Source: Pleurodeles waltl (Eukaryota > Chordata > Amphibia > Caudata > Salamandridae). From it: 64,000 nucleotides of DNA. Location: positions 218,499,442-218,563,441 of the forward strand of contig NC_090450.1 of assembly GCF_031143425.1 (NCBI RefSeq), in the 5' to 3' direction. Below the pieces are notes generated by a model, which saw nothing but the letters and a program-made list of their open reading frames with translations, had not been told where the DNA came from and did not search any database. Positions 12,154 through 24,749 of this stretch are shown here, piece after piece. Both the position numbers and the translations under genes were made by a program. The number at the start of each line of letters is the position of its first letter. Within the stretch, counting starts at the first letter, position 1.

Positions 12154-12393
12154 GTACCTTTATTTTTAGTACTTCTGTGTAATGTGTTTTCTTATGATAT
12201 TGTGCATATGACACCAGTGGTATAGTAGGAGCTTTACATGTCTCCTAGTTCAGCCTAAGCTGCTTTGCCATAGTTACCTTCTATCAGCCTAAGCTGCTAG
12301 AAACACCTCTTCTACACTAATAAGGGATAACTGGACCTGGCACAAGGTGTAAGTACCTCTGGTACCCACCACAAGCCAGGCCAGCCTTCTGCA

Positions 12394-13098
12394 TACATGC
12401 ATTTAAACTGAACACGCGGATCCGATGTATCTTTGTCTGAACACAATTTGAAATTTAATTACAATTCTTGATATTGTTCAAGTGGGTTCTCGATTCTTGT
12501 GGATTCTCATAATGAAGAGTAATATAGGAAGAAAATATGCAACAGCACCTTTAGTGAGCAGACACATGTGCTCGCTATTTGTGTTCTGCTGCATTTAGTG
12601 TTGTTTCTTAGCTTAAAATACATCATTGCATCTGTTTTGGAAAATAATGTTATATGGCAGTAGTAAACTGTGGGGGAAATCCTACCCCAAGAGCACACTT
12701 AGGGAGCAGCTGCTCAAGTACTGTCGCATTTAGTGCTACGTTTTAGCAGAAAATACATCCTTGAGTTAATTTTGGACAAGAGGGTGATTTTTGCACGAAG
12801 AAATATCCCTAAACGCAGAATTACTATTCTTGTTTAATTCACACCTAATCTCACACAGTTCTTAGATAATTCTGCATGATAAGGCTGCATGGAATTTAGT
12901 GAGTTACGCCCACCCACTAAAATCAGTCACTCTTAAACAAGTTCAAACTTCAACTCGGACTTTACAAATACATCTCAGAAAAGGCCATTATCTAATCATA
13001 CAATACACAGCTATATGTACTCTAAACCATTCCATGTTGCTCTAAATAATAATATTTATGTTATATAGAGGATTATGCTCTCTACGATGAAGTAAAAC
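12394..13098. other. no gene seen; diverged local duplication
   Basis: There is no open frame of note. Two stretches, about 12540-12640 and 12690-12780, share the pattern GAGCA...GCTGC...TTTAGTG...AAAATACATC and look like an old duplication. The first 120 bp may be the rest of the PLE tail interrupted by LTR C1. Confidence 0.4.
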
Positions 13099-13186
13099 TA
13101 AGGGGTATACTTATTCTCTGTTTGCGCCGACGTGCGTGAAAACTTTTGACGCACATTCAGCGCAAACCGTGCACCATATATAAACT

Positions 13187-13351
13187 CTGCACAACATATG
13201 TAAGAGAAGGAACATTCCCCTATATGAACCCGACCCACAAATACCTGAAGAGGAGGAAGAGGAGGATGCAGTCCATCAACATGAGGGGGACCATCCAAAC
13301 ACAGCTGCAGGATTGCGTCAGAGACAACATATTCTCCAAAATGTATTTTAA
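13187..13351 (+). pseudogene. HARBI1-like: HARBI1-type transposase, C-terminal remnant
   Basis: The frame from 13187 reads LHNICKRRNIPLYEPDP, then an acidic stretch of seven residues (EEEEEED), then RQRQHILQNVF and TAA at 13349-13351. This matches the usual end of Harbinger DDE transposases: a LHN helix, an acidic linker and a terminal R-Q-...-NxF segment. The catalytic DDE part is absent. The frame is closed just upstream (TAA at 13181) and the proposed element end is 80 bp away, so the gene was probably removed by internal deletion or rearrangement. Confidence 0.6.
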
Positions 13352-16027
13352 TTCAACTCATCCATCAACACTGTCTTACCATATGTCAATAAACACCTAT
13401 TCTAATCACTATATCATGGTCTGGATAATCATTTTTGCATAACTTTATCCCGAACTATCAGAATCAGAGTGTAGCCTCATGGAGCATTGCAGAAATACAG
13501 ATTAGGATACAGAAACACCCACATCAAATTTGATGATTATGAATGTACAGCCAAATTCACACACACTGTAAATGACATATATCCTGTACATTTCACATTT
13601 TAAGGGCAATATCAGAGGACCACAACTATTTCATACATACATGTTGACAACATGGTTCATCGCAGCATATGGCACACAACTAAGACACCATCAGTCAATA
13701 AGGGAAAAATATGCCTCATACATGATGCAGTGGATATGCTATTGCATTGGTGACAAGAAGGTATGACCAGACCCTTGACAGCAGTAAGTGTTACATCAGC
13801 TATCTTTACAAGGACTATGTGTGACAAGAATTCCATATAAGCAGAAAATGGATAGCACAAGTGCCCCAGGTATGACTAGCATTGCTCACAAGATATCCCC
13901 TGCACATGGCAGCCCAGGTCTTAAGTCCTGCCACACCCATGTTCCCTGTCTCACCCCACCCTTCTTCAGAGGTCCCTGGAAAGGGAATATGTGTACCCAG
14001 CTAATCCCTCCTCTACACACCCCCGACTCACATTGTGAATCCAGTGTGCTTCCCTCTTTAGTATGGTATGCCATAGTCATTGTACGTCTGTCTGCATGGA
14101 CGTCTGGTTAAATAATGCACTGCCTTGTAGTCTGTAGGACCTGTAATCACCTGTACATTGCTTTCCATGTGAAAGGTACTGTTGGCCCTTTGAACTTGAT
14201 TCTCACCTGCAGGACTTGTGAGAGACTGAAGCTGCACACACCTGTGAGCACTTCCATGCAGACCAGCCATTTGAACATGCACTGCCCTTGCAGCTGCCTG
14301 GAACAGCATAGAAGCTGCCATTTGTGTATTACACTGTTATGCATTGCCATATAAATCACTTGTGTAACACAGCCCTTGGGTTATTGTGTTACGTTCCAAC
14401 ACACAGGACAAATACTGTTTTCATTTTCCACAGTGTTGTCCCACCTTTGACCAGTCTCAGTCTGCTCACTGTGTATTTGCCTTGTTAACTTTTTTGATCC
14501 TGATTGACCCTGCATCCTGTTAGACTGACTGGTTCTTGTCTTTGCGTTACCATAAAGGTTCCCTGTGGCTACATTTGCATCATAGTTGCTTTCCCAGCCC
14601 TCACTTTCCTCCTGGGGTATTGTGTTGGGTGGGTCTACAATGAATACTCAAATACATTGTATAGCATAATCAGTTTACTTATCGTACCATGGGGTGGAAC
14701 TTGTCTCCAAATAGCCTAATCATTGGGTATGTTGCCTCCAACACAACAAACAACGTCAGATAATGTACATGAAATGTCAACACGTTTGGACCACTCCACA
14801 CGCTGATTCAAATTGCCCCCCACATATTGATGGGGCTTGCATGGTGTATAGCTGTGAGATTAATCAGCACAGAGGCACTGATGTTCCCGGATGCAGTGGT
14901 AATTTTAGAGGCCAACCTGTGTACAAATGTTGTGAGGAAACCGCTGGTTTAAAATTCCTGATCCATTAACTTTGTCCGCACACCAAGGTTGCCCTGTTGT
15001 CAGTCTCATAACACGTCTGCAGTGCCATAGCTGGACTATCCCCATGTGTGTTCTCAATGCCTCATTGGCTTTCCTTCAATTCAGCTGTGAAGGATACTTT
15101 ATAGATCCAGGAAATGGCTCCACAGACTCATGACTAGACCTGCACATAACCGTGACAACATGGACCCCAGTAATGATACAGGCTGCACATTGCCCCACAC
15201 ACTTGGACCGGACACCTTTGTGCATTTTACCACTGGAAATATGTGAACACATGCTGCTTGGTCCGCCGGTCCTCCACTGCCACAGGAGAGACATGGCTCA
15301 TTTATATGACTCCAACTGTGGCGTGACATGACATTTGTGGATTGTATTTGGGAATCGGCGTCACAAACACCTTACCCACATAGCATTATCCCATGCCTGA
15401 CTCAAACAAGTGCCTAGGAAGTATTATCCCACAGTCCAAGACATGTGATGGCTTAGTTTTGGAACATTGCCATGATCAACTGTCAGCTATCTATCCTGTG
15501 CATGCTTTGTCATTGGTGGTGCTTATGTTCCAAAAAACCTAGGAAATGCACACAGCATTTGTTGCTACGTGTATGACAAACACATTTCCTCTCTCATTTC
15601 CACACTGAATAGCATCTGATGGTTGGACACATTGACTCCACATGCATACAAGCAGATTTGCAAAAATGTGTCTTGTGATGTTCACACAGTGGGACAACTA
15701 CAATAGTGAGAGCCAAATCACACACATTGACCAAAAGGCATTGAGTTACTGTATTGAGTTGCGTCACCTTGATATCCTCTCTTGATGCAAAACATGCCCA
15801 AACTGGGTAATACCTAATTGTATTCCACACGTTTGGCCATCTACTGCGTCAGTGAAGAGTGCAAATCTGGTACAACAAGTAGAGGATCATGGTCCGCAGA
15901 AGTATGATCTGTCACATACACCGGAATGCACAACGTTGGTGCAATCAACCTATCTCTGTATTGTCACACCTGTCATGTACTATTACAAATGAGAAATTAC
16001 CCAAACCCAGTCAAAGACAGAAATTGT

Positions 16028-16090
16028 GACGCATACGCATCAAAAAAGACGCACATGCGTCAAAAAAAGACCCATATGCATCGAAATATG
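16028..16090. repeat. short tandem repeat, three units of about 20 bp
   Basis: Three imperfect copies of GACGCATACGCATCAAAAAA, each with internal dyad symmetry (GACGCA...TGCGTC), inside Harbinger 1. They resemble the GACGCAAAA...TTTTGCGTC hairpin in its right terminus. Confidence 0.6.
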
Positions 16091-16668
16091 ACTCTCATTG
16101 CCATGAAACATCCATTCGCCCTGAGCGGTAATTCCCACACTGTACCCCCTGAAATAGGTTAAGTATGAAACATATTTCAAAATATGGATGCAGGGTTATT
16201 TCTAAACATGTGCGTAAAAAAAAAATGACACTCAGACTGTAAACGTTATAATATTTTGACGCATAAGATTAAAAACGCACTGCATTTGAGGCAGGAAGTG
16301 ATGTAATAGGATATCCTGTTTACAGAATTGGTACAGTGGGTATACTTTCACTTTCACTTTGCAGTCTGTGATATTTCCTGACTGTGTGGCTGTGTTTTGA
16401 CTTGTCTCTCTGTGCATTTTGTGAACTTGTCTTCAGTGTGCTCTTTAAATTGTCTTTTTGTGTTTCCTAAGTGTCTGTGGTATCCTGTGTTAGTGTTTTC
16501 TTGGTCATTTCTGGTGTCTAAATTTGTCTATGTACAGTTGGGAGTCTGTTGTAGGTAGTGTTAGTTTGGGGATAGCTGGGCTGTGTTCGGTAATTTTTTT
16601 TGCATTTCCCTCTCCTACTTTCCCTCCATGCTCCTCTGTATCCCTTTATTCCCCTTTTTGGAGCAAGC

Positions 16669-19600
16669 ATGTTGGGTATGCCTCGTCTTGGCAGAATGGG
16701 AGAGGAGGAGCTGGGTGGCTTTATTTGTCTGGTGTGCCACTTCCTACCCTTAACGATTGAAGCAGGTGGGCGTGTGATACAGGGGTATCACACAGAGGCA
16801 AGGACGCTCCGGTGGGCAAAGGTCCTGTGCCATCTACAGCAAATATACAACATACCGCGCAACGACCACCAGCTGAAACACCGTTGGGCTGCCCTGGTTG
16901 CCCGGGAGCAAGACCTGCTGGACCACCTGGGGATTGTGATTGGTGGCCCAGTTGGTGAGTACAAATCAGAGTAATGTGCACATATAAATGCTCTGTAGTG
17001 ACAGTAGCTGATTTGTTCATATGCTGCAGGCAATGTTTTTGAACATGTGGAATGCAAGTTAAACATACAGGCCCATATTTATACTTTATTAGCACCGCAT
17101 TTACGTCATTTTTTTAAGCAAAAGCGGCGCAAACTTACAAAATACAATTGTGCAAATGCAGCACTAAAAAAGTATAAAAATGGGCCACAGTTACCTGTGA
17201 GATATACAATAATTCCTACACATTACTGTCATTTGTTGACGCAACAGCTCGACTAACTTATAAAACACAACAGGAGCCTGTAAATTAGTGCTGCCTTCAC
17301 GTCAATAGATCATGCAAATGTGGCTCTAACCTATGTTTCATGCATGGCCCATGAGTGTACCAGGAAACACATGTTTTAAATCCAGATTTTTACAAGAAAT
17401 ATTGTGTTCCTCAATTTTTTCGGATACATGTCTGAACTGTATTCTGACACATACGTAACAAGTTAAAGCTGACCTCAGGTAACATCTTAGACTGATATTT
17501 GGACTTTGTAGTGCCACAAATAATTTAGGGATGGGTGCCAAAAGTTATGCAAACTGGTTCATATCTCTATGGTTGGCGCAACTTAACATAGCTGTGGCAC
17601 GTAAAATAAAGGAAATGATACAAATTGAGGGCTAACAACTGTCCCTGGCCCTCTGTACATTGTACCTGTGTGTTTTAAATTGGTCTTAGTCACAATAGCT
17701 GGGTGACTGGCATTGCAGTCCTCCAGGAAAGTGGCTTTGCATGTCTCTCATGGATACACATGATGAGAGGAATACACTCCATGAATTAGTCTGCTAACTA
17801 ATGATGGAGCATGCTTGCCACCACATGATAGTTAGGGCCACTGCATGTGTGCAGATATGTGTGTATCACTCACTGGAGTCCCCGGGTCTGTACATGTTTG
17901 TAGTGGTATGTCGGATGCAGTAGCATCATGTGTGAGAGGCTTGACTTTCTGATTTAATATTACGCATAGTATTTGTATTTGGAAGTGTTGTACAGTGCAC
18001 AGACATTGAGCACATTTCTCCCTTCCATGACTTACAGGTGGACCTGTCCCCTACACTATTGGAGAAGTGGCTCAATTTGCGGACCCAAACATCTCCAGTA
18101 AGTGTTGATATTTCTGTTCTGTGTTGTGTTTGCTGATGTTGTGTGATTGACTCCTGTGTCTTGGACACATAGCAAGGTGTGATGCGCTGGTCAATGATCG
18201 GATATGTTCCTTGAGTGGAGTATCATTTTTTCCCCATCTTTGAGTTGGCCAATCATTAGAGTATTGTCATAATTTGGAATTGTAGGTCAGTCCTGTAGGC
18301 ACGGCCATGTGAATAGGGATGAGTTTTGTGGATAAAACCTAAAATCATAAAATGTAGCAGAGGACCATCTTTGTGATTTAGTCAGCAAGCCAGACCCTGA
18401 TTCTCACAGAATAGGGATGCCAAAGTCTTACCCACAGATTTCAGCTTCCCTATTCACTAATGAACATGTTTGACTTCCTAGCAGCATGTAGCTCCACATG
18501 TTGTGCTATGGGTATGAGGCACTTGATTACAATGGCCTAGGTGTGCATGCAGCTCATGGGCAGATGTGTGCTTACATCTATCTGCTTGTTGTAAGTCATG
18601 TGTTACTGGTAGGAAATGATGTTGACAATTGTCTGCATTTCCAAACATAAGTGTGGATGGGATTGTCCAAGGTTTGGCTGTATCCTAGTTGGACTTCCTC
18701 CTTACCTGTGGTGGGCTGCCCAAACCCCTGTACAGCTGTCCAAAAGCTTCCTGGGACTCCTTGTTATTTGAAAGTATTTGTTACCTTCACCCCCCTCCAG
18801 CACAGGTGTAGAGTTGTGAAAAGTGTACCTAGGGCTGATGATCCAAGTTTAGTACACAGACATGTAAATCTGTAAGTGACTTGTCCAAACCTAGGATACC
18901 CACTCCTGATTCACAACTGCATTCTATCCTGGCAATTCCATTTAAAACTCGCAGATCTTTTGGCCCTTGATTGTCATCAAGAACATGGGGGGTGATTATG
19001 ACCTTGACGGACGGCGGAGGCCGTCCGCCAAGGTACCGCCGCCAAATGACCGCACCGCGGTCAAAAGACCGCGGCGGCCATTCAGACATTTCCTCTGGGC
19101 CGGCGGGCGCTCTCCAAAAGAGCGCCCGCCGGCCCAGAGGAAATGCCCCTGCAACGAGGACGCCGGCTCAGAATTGAGCCGGCGTAGTTGCAGGGGTGCG
19201 ACGGGTGCAGTTTGCACCCCTCGCGTATTTCAGTGTCTGCATTGCAGACACTGAAATACACAGTGGGGCCCTCTTACGGGCCCCTCTTAGTGGGGCCCTG
19301 CAGTGCCCATGCCGCCATGGAGGATTCCCCCGAGCAGCGGGAAGTCGGCAGGAGACGGCCGACTTTCCGCTTCTGACCGCGGCTGAACCGCCGCGGTCAG
19401 AATGCTCGTGGGAGCACCGCCAGCCTGTTGGCGGTGCTCCCGTGGTCGGTGGCCCTGGCGGCCACCGGCCGCCAGGGTCAGAATGACCCCCATAGTCATT
19501 AGTTGGCCTGTCAGTGGTGGTGGACTTGCAGCATTTTTTTTTACCTGACAAATGGCTGAACAATGATGCATAAGTCATTCAAGTTGTTACCCATTTTTTA

Positions 19601-19843
19601 GAGCATTGCTGTGCTGTTTGATAGGACATGTGTAGGCTTCATTGGCATGTATTTCCTCAGGGACTATCAGTGATCTGTATGATGATATGGCCTGTTTCTG
19701 GTACATTAGATGTATTGTCTGATTTACTACTGGAGCCATATCACACAACAAAGTACTTAATGTTTGGTTTTCTATTTGTTTTAACAGCTGCCAATATGAA
19801 TCCCATCCAGATTCGGGAGTTTCAGCGCAGGGCGATGCATTAA
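16669..19843 (+). CDS. Myb/SANT-like protein of Harbinger 1, three predicted exons
   Basis: Predicted exons are 16669-16954, 18038-18097 and 19788-19843. Exon 1 begins at ATG 16669 or 16678 and encodes an acidic start (GEEELGGF) and a helical region with spaced tryptophans (RWAKVLCHLQQIYN, KHRWAALVAREQDLLDHLG), typical of Myb/SANT-like DNA-binding domains. Donors GTGAGT and GTAAGT and acceptors TTACAG and TTAACAG are near consensus, and both junctions are phase 1. Exon 2 is exactly 20 codons, so the frame is kept to TAA at 19841. The product, about 134 residues, would be the DNA-binding partner of the transposase. A Thr/Pro-rich frame in another phase at 19911-20216 may be a decayed longer C-terminus. 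Two MITEs lie in the introns. Confidence 0.55.
17070..17186. mobile_element. Harbinger-type MITE, 117 bp
   Basis: Ends GGCCCATATTTATACTTT and AAAGTATAAAAATGGGCC are inverted repeats flanked by ACA on both sides. The terminus resembles the right end of Harbinger 1 (AAAGTATAAAAATGGCCC), so it is probably mobilised by that family. It sits in intron 1 of the Myb-like gene. Confidence 0.7.
18987..19490. mobile_element. GC-rich palindromic MITE, 504 bp
   Basis: Termini GGGGGGTGATTATGACC and GGTCAGAATGACCCCC are inverted, with CAT on both sides. The interior is a series of hairpins, among them one with 18-bp arms built on GGCCGGCGGGCGCTCT (about 19098-19137), CGCCGGCTCA...TGAGCCGGCG (about 19160) and CTGACCGCGG...CCGCGGTCAG (about 19372-19400). 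The end motif resembles the left terminus of Harbinger 2 (GGCCCTCATTATGAC). Its GC content differs sharply from its surroundings. Open frames within it are by-products of the palindromes. Confidence 0.8.
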
Positions 19844-20971
19844 CACCACATTCTGGATGTGAGTCGGGGTTCCGCAATTTGGCAAGGCGTTATCGCAAGG
19901 GGGCCCTTCCGTGTCCACCACAGCCCCCACCACCACCTCTACCACCCAGGTGGCACCAACCTTAGCAGGCACCTTTGCTGGACCGTCAACCTCCACTGCT
20001 CCAGGACCTGTCACAGCAACACCTGCACCTCCTCCTACAGGCATGGCACGGACAAGGGCACATACTTCCTCAACTGACACCCAGACCACCCCTGTTGCAG
20101 TCTTAGACCCAGCAGCTTTACAACAGGAAAATGACCATATAGCACTACAGCACTTTAAAATAAATAGCACTTACACAACAACTTTGTCTCTGTGTAATGT
20201 GACACATCAGTTGTGAGGAAGATCAGTGATGTTTACCTCAGGTCAATGATTATAGATTGTCAATACACCTGACCTGAAAGAATGTTGGCTGATAACTATG
20301 CACAGTGGTCTGGATTGTACCATCATCTGCCCTTCCTTAGGGTTATTTCAGAGGAAAATAGAAACTGTACACCATAATGCTGTGTTGGACAGAATAACGC
20401 TTCCTCAAGGGATGTCTAAGCCAAAAAATATTGCCTTCAAATTTTTCTTCAAGACAAAACTTACGTATGTGACATTTGACCCAAATTTTACCTTACTGCA
20501 TAGATGGATGTGTATGAGTTTACATACAAATGTGTCACTGGGCTGAACATTGTAACAAATGATAGGTGTGAGTTATGTAAACCATGAGAGCATACTACCA
20601 CTCACCTTATAAGGATTTGCTTAGTCATCAGGCTGCAGGCAGACTTAACACAGTGTCCTCAATGCCAATTCTGGTAGCAAAGTATGTGACATTGAAAACA
20701 TACATCAAAAATTAACCACACTTTGGGATCCATAGTAACCGTGAGTAGTGGGTGCTATGGATGGCAGAATCTTAGCAAAGTAGCTTTGGTGTAGTGGTCA
20801 ATGTAACAGCTCATTTGGGATTTGGTTGCAGCATGGGACACAAACGCTAATACAAAAGGGACACTTTTCACTCATGCCAAGGCCCTGATCTCCAAGCATG
20901 TGACACATACTGTAAAGGGTTACCTAATTCTTTATTAAACAGTAAAAACAGAAGCTAAAACCAGGGGAAAC

Positions 20972-21014
20972 ACCTTACCTTACCTAACCTAACCTATCCT
21001 AACATAACATTACC
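20972..21014. repeat. degenerate (CCTAA)n-like repeat
   Basis: A run of CTTACC, CTAACC and CCTATC units. It is too short and irregular for a telomeric tract. The following 21030-21370 is A/T- and C-rich low-complexity sequence without a gene. Confidence 0.6.
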
Positions 21015-21371
21015 CAAAACTGGCTCTAACTAACGTAAGCTAAACTTATCACATTTAACGAAACGATCTACACATCAACCCCCCACCCCCCTTATATGCA
21101 TGGACACAAGGAGGACAACATATACTAAACTAAACACATACTATCTTATACTAAACAAATATATATTTTTTTGTATTTTTGTTTTTTTTATATTTTATTT
21201 TTTTTAAACACCAAAAACCCCAACATCATCCCCCACACACATAATAAAAAACATATTAAAAGTATCATACAACTCACCCCCATCCACTACTACTAACTAA
21301 ACTAACAGCCTATACTAACCTAACACTAAGCCCCCTAAAACCACTAATTAAAAGAACCAGGAAAGAGGAGG

Positions 21372-23857
21372 TGTTGGAGGCTGGCCTGGCTTATAGTGGG
21401 TACCTGATGGTACTTACACCTTGTGCCAGGTCCAGTTATCCCTTATTAGTAGATTAGTAGTGCTCTAGCAGCTACCCCAGAAAGACAGTAAAGTTGAGAT
21501 AAGGGATTCTGCAAAGGCAACAACTGACTGCAAAGCACTGAAGATGGATTCCCAGACCTGAGGACCTGTAAAGGAAGGGGACCAAGTCCAAGAGTCATGC
21601 AAGTGTCCAGGGGGGGGGCAGGAGCCCACTAAACCCCGGATGAAGGTGCAAAAGGGCTGCTGCTGGGTGGAAGAAGCCGAAGATTATGCAACGACGGAAG
21701 GTGCAAGGAACTTCTCCTTTGTTCAGAAGATGTCCCACGTCGTGAAGGAGGATGCAGAGTTGTTTCCATGCAGAAAGACCACAAACAAGCCTTGCTAGCT
21801 GCAAGAGTCACAGTTGAAGATAATGGGTGCTGCCCGGGCCCAAGAAGGACCAGGAGGTCACCCCTTGGATGAGGAGGCAGAGGGGGGTGCTCAGCAACAG
21901 AGAGAGCACACGCTGAAGCAGGCAGCACCCGCAGAAGCACTTGAACAGGCGTTCAAGAAATCTGAGCACGGTGGTCGTCTCAACACAACAAAAGAGGGTC
22001 CCACAAAGCTGGTGGTCAACTCAGCGAGTTGAGCAATGCAGGATGGAGTGCTGGGAACCTGGGCTATGCTGTGCACGAAGGAATCCTTGCAAAAGTGCAC
22101 AGAACCCCTAGCAGTGGCAGATCACACAGTACACAGGATTACTGTCTGGCGTGGGGAGGCAGGGACTTAACTCCACCAAATTTGGACAGAAGGACCACTG
22201 GACTACGGGGTCACTTGGATCCAGCTCCTGTGTTCCAGGGACCACGCTCGTCAAGATGAGAGGGGACCCAGAGGACCGGTGATGCAGAAGTTTGGTGCCT
22301 GCGTTAGCAGGGGGAAGATTCCGTCGACCCACGGAAGATTTCTTCTTGGCTTCCATTGCAGGGTGAAGGCTGACAGCCCTCGGAGCATGCACCACCAGGA
22401 AACATTCAAGAAAGCCGGCAGGATTAGGTGCTACAATGTTGCTGGTAGTCTTCTTGCTACAGGCGTCCTGGAGCAGGCATTGGTCGATCCTTGGCAGAAG
22501 TCGAAGCGGGAGATGCAGAGGAACTCTGGTGAGCTCCTGCATTCGTTATCTGAAGAGGAACCCACAGGAGAGACCCTAAATAGTCCTCAGAGGAGGATTG
22601 GCTACCTAACCAGATAAGAGCCTACCAGGAGTGGTCTCTGACATCACCTGCTGGCACTGGCCACTCAGAGGCCTCCATTGTGCCCTCACACCTCTGCATT
22701 CAAGATGGCAGAGGTCTGGAACACACTGGAGGAGCTCTGGGCACCACCCCTGGGGTGGTGATGGACAGGAGAGTGGTCACTCCCCATTCCTTTGTCCAGT
22801 TTTGCACCAGAGCAGGGGCTGGGGATCCCTGAACCGGTGTAGATTTGTTTACGCAAGGAGGGCACCAGCTGTGCCTTCAAAGCATTCCCAGAGGCCAGGA
22901 GAGGCTAATCCTCTCAGGCCATTAACACCTATTTCCAAAGGGAGAGGGTGTGACTCCCTCTCTCAGAGGAAATCCTTTGTTCTGCCTTCCTGGAACTGGG
23001 CTGCCCAGACCCCAGGAGGGCTGAAACCTGTCTGAGGGTTGGCAGCAGCGGTAGCTGCAGAGAAAACCCCAGAGAGTTAGTTTGGCAGTTCCCGGGTTCC
23101 ATGCTGGAGCCCCAGGGATGCATGAGATTGGCACCCCAATACCAGATTTGGCATGGGGGACAATTCACTGATCTTAGACATGTTACATGGCCATATTCGG
23201 AGTTACCATCGTGAACCTACATATAGGTATTGACCTATATGTAGTGCACGCGTGTAATGGTGTCCCTGCACTCACAAAGTCTGGGGAAATTGCCCTAAAC
23301 AATGTGGGGGCACCTTGGCTAGTGCGAAGGTGTCCTCACACTTAGTGACTTTGCACCTAACCTTCACTAAGTGAGGGTTAGACATATAGGTGACTTATAA
23401 GTTACTTATGTGCAGTGAAAAATGGCTGTGAAATAACGTGGCTGTTATTTCACTCAGGCTGCAGTGGCAGTCCTGTGTAAGAATTGTCTGAGCTCCCTAT
23501 GGGTGGCAAAAGAAATGCTGCAGCCCATAGGGATCTCCTGGAACCCCAATACCCTGAATACCTAGGTACCATATACAAGGGAATTATATGGGTGTACCAG
23601 TGTGCCAATCAGAATTAGTGAAAATGGTCACTATCCTGCAGTGACAATTTTAGAAAGCAGAGAGAGCATAAACACTGAGGTTGTGGTTAGCAGAGCCTCA
23701 GTGATACAGTTAGGCACCACACAGGGAACACGTACAGGGCATACACTATGAGCACTGGGGTTCTGCCTGGCAGGATCCCAGTGACACAAGGGCAAAAACA
23801 AACATACATACAGTGAAAATGGGGCTAACATGCCAGACAAGATGGTACTTTCCTACA
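21372..23857 (-). mobile_element. solo LTR, family 1 (copy C2), internally deleted
   Basis: On the plus strand it begins TGTTGGAGGCTGGCCTGG and ends ACTTTCCTACA, the inverse of the family-1 ends. About 0.46 kb carrying the poly(A) region, present at 61760-62225 in C6, is missing near 21480. The inverted TATA-like block is at 22569-22583. The flanks GGAGG and ACATC do not match, so its target duplication has decayed or was lost. It lies inside Harbinger 1. Confidence 0.8.
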
Positions 23858-24749
23858 ACATCCACCTAAATGTTGCTGAGATCTAGCATATACTATGTAT
23901 AGCATTGGTATGGCACGATACGGATGTCAGCATTGGTAATGTGTAATGCTGATGTTGGGAAATGTGTGCTACATTGGATTGCACTGATGGTCCTAGCAGT
24001 GTTCTATTTCCTCCTCTGACTGTGCGAGTGTATTTCTGTAACCAGTTACATATGTCCTCCCCCTCAATGCTGTTGTCTTAGCAGTATGACATTTGGGATG
24101 TTGCATTGTGACCCAGGCACAGGGTGGACCCTGACATATGCAGCATGGGTATGACATTAGTGCTTTGTACCTCATAATGTTTATGACAATGGTTGATGTT
24201 TGTAACAACTATGGACAATCACATTTGACAGGTTTGGAACGTTTGTATTGATTTCAGGGGATTGATAACGTTGTCATCCTGAACCCTCTAATTTGGGTTT
24301 GTTTGATTCATGGGGACGTTACTGCCATTAGGTACTTGACCTTCACACACAGAAGAGGTGGTTTTGGCAACTGTTGTCAATGTTAAATTCCACTTGCAGA
24401 TATAGCCAGAGGTTGTTAATTGGGCTCTAGTTCATGTAGGGTGAATACCGGCTGACGTGTGACAGCATGCCAGTTTTACATTGTACCCTACCCTCCTGGC
24501 CTGGCTTTACCTTTCCAACATCCTTGGCATGGCGGCATACCCCCATGCAAAGGTTGTTGGTGTAGTGTAGTACTTTGCCCCAGGTTTCCTCTGAACGGGC
24601 CTTGCCCCCGTACCGTGCTCCTTTAACCATGCCACTCCCTGAATATCATGACTTCCATGCATTGTGTAGTGGGTATGTCCCCCCCCTCGGTTGCAGTTAA
24701 CAATTAGGCATTTTAGTTCCCCATGCAACTTACCCTGCATCTGTGTTGT

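Larger units (their letters stand above)
9413..12393 (+). mobile_element. solo LTR, family 1 (copy C1), complete, with TACAT target duplication
   Basis: The element starts TGTAGGAAAG and ends CTTCTGCA, and is flanked by TACAT at 9408-9412 and again at 12394-12398. TG...CA ends plus a perfect 5-bp duplication fit integrase-mediated LTR insertion. At 2981 bp it is long for an LTR. It has a TATA-like block at 10715 and AATAAA at 12148, but no protease, RT or integrase, so it reads as a solo LTR. A non-autonomous element without an internal region is the alternative. Other copies: 21372-23857 (minus), 31288-34252, 39926-42080, 59533-61660 and 61664-64000 (minus). Confidence 0.8.

Noticed and set aside
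20972..21014. Telomere-like CCTAA repeats
   Set aside because: Only about 40 bp, irregular, and not the vertebrate TTAGGG unit.
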